64,000 nucleotides of DNA from Batillaria attramentaria (lineage: Eukaryota > Mollusca > Gastropoda > Batillariidae), in NCBI GenBank assembly GCA_018292915.2, contig JACVVK020000213.1, forward strand, positions 42,501-106,500. Reading direction: 5' to 3'. Below are positions 63,726 through 64,000 of this stretch, one piece after another. The notes below the pieces were generated by a model. The model was not told where the DNA came from. It made no database searches and saw only the letters and a program-made list of their open reading frames with translations. Position 1 is the stretch's first letter. Each line of letters opens with the position of its first letter. Both the position numbers and the translations under genes were made by a program.

Positions 63726-63818
63726 CTGGAGGCAGGGAGAGAACAAACATAAGCATAGGCAGACAGACAGACAGGCAGCCAAGTACGTTGGCGAAAGGTA
63801 GGTACGCACGCGCGCGCG

Positions 63819-63891
<73 letters not shown>

Positions 63892-64000
63892 GTCATTACA
63901 ACTTTAAAATACTACCACTACTGCACTACAATACAATTGCGACTACTACTACATTTACTACCATTACTACATTTTACTACTACTACCCTTACTAGTTTAG
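63726..64000. repeat. Microsatellites at right edge
   Basis: (CAGA)n at about 63760, (CG)n/(CA)n at 63807-63888 and (ACT)n at 63910-63990. This is intron 5 of the second transporter. Confidence 0.85.

Overview
This is a window of animal nuclear DNA, most likely from a mollusc and probably a marine gastropod. Every gene is split by introns. Non-coding DNA is full of (CA)n, (GA)n and (GTTT)n microsatellites, tRNA-derived SINEs, RTE-like and I-like retrotransposons and short inverted-repeat elements. The taxon is inferred from repeat style and protein character; no species-specific sequence settles it.

Layout. 1-15.7 kb is repeat-rich. On the minus strand it carries three exons that resemble the VWDE family (3.46, 4.66 and 7.30 kb). 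It also holds a complete, apparently young RTE-like retrotransposon (7878-11173) with an intact 1002-residue ORF and 13-bp target duplications. 15.9-47.3 kb is one plus-strand gene of 23 coding exons. All exon phases fit, giving 7788 nt (2595 residues). It matches ICE1, the scaffold of the little elongation complex that supports RNA polymerase II transcription of snRNA genes: a short N-terminus with a CxxC, a coiled coil, a very long disordered middle and a conserved helical C-terminus. Intron 3 has the exact signature of a minor-spliceosome AT-AC intron. Intron 8 (about 9 kb) hosts a separate minus-strand gene for a small single-Ig-domain membrane protein (22356-22835). 47.3-50.5 kb is the 3' flank of ICE1, including decayed tandem copies of its last coding segment. 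50.6-61 kb is a complete eight-exon minus-strand amino-acid transporter of the Aa_trans/AAAP superfamily (446 residues); a truncated I-like retrotransposon sits in its third intron. 62.1-63.7 kb holds the last three exons of a tandem paralogue that continues past the right edge.

The genes are not an operon-like system. Threads worth following are a possible loop between ICE1 (snRNA transcription) and its own snRNA-dependent minor intron; two independent cases in which splice-acceptor motifs have become tandem arrays beside real exons; and a foldback element that appears to duplicate CCGG on insertion, shown by its nesting inside a datable SINE copy.
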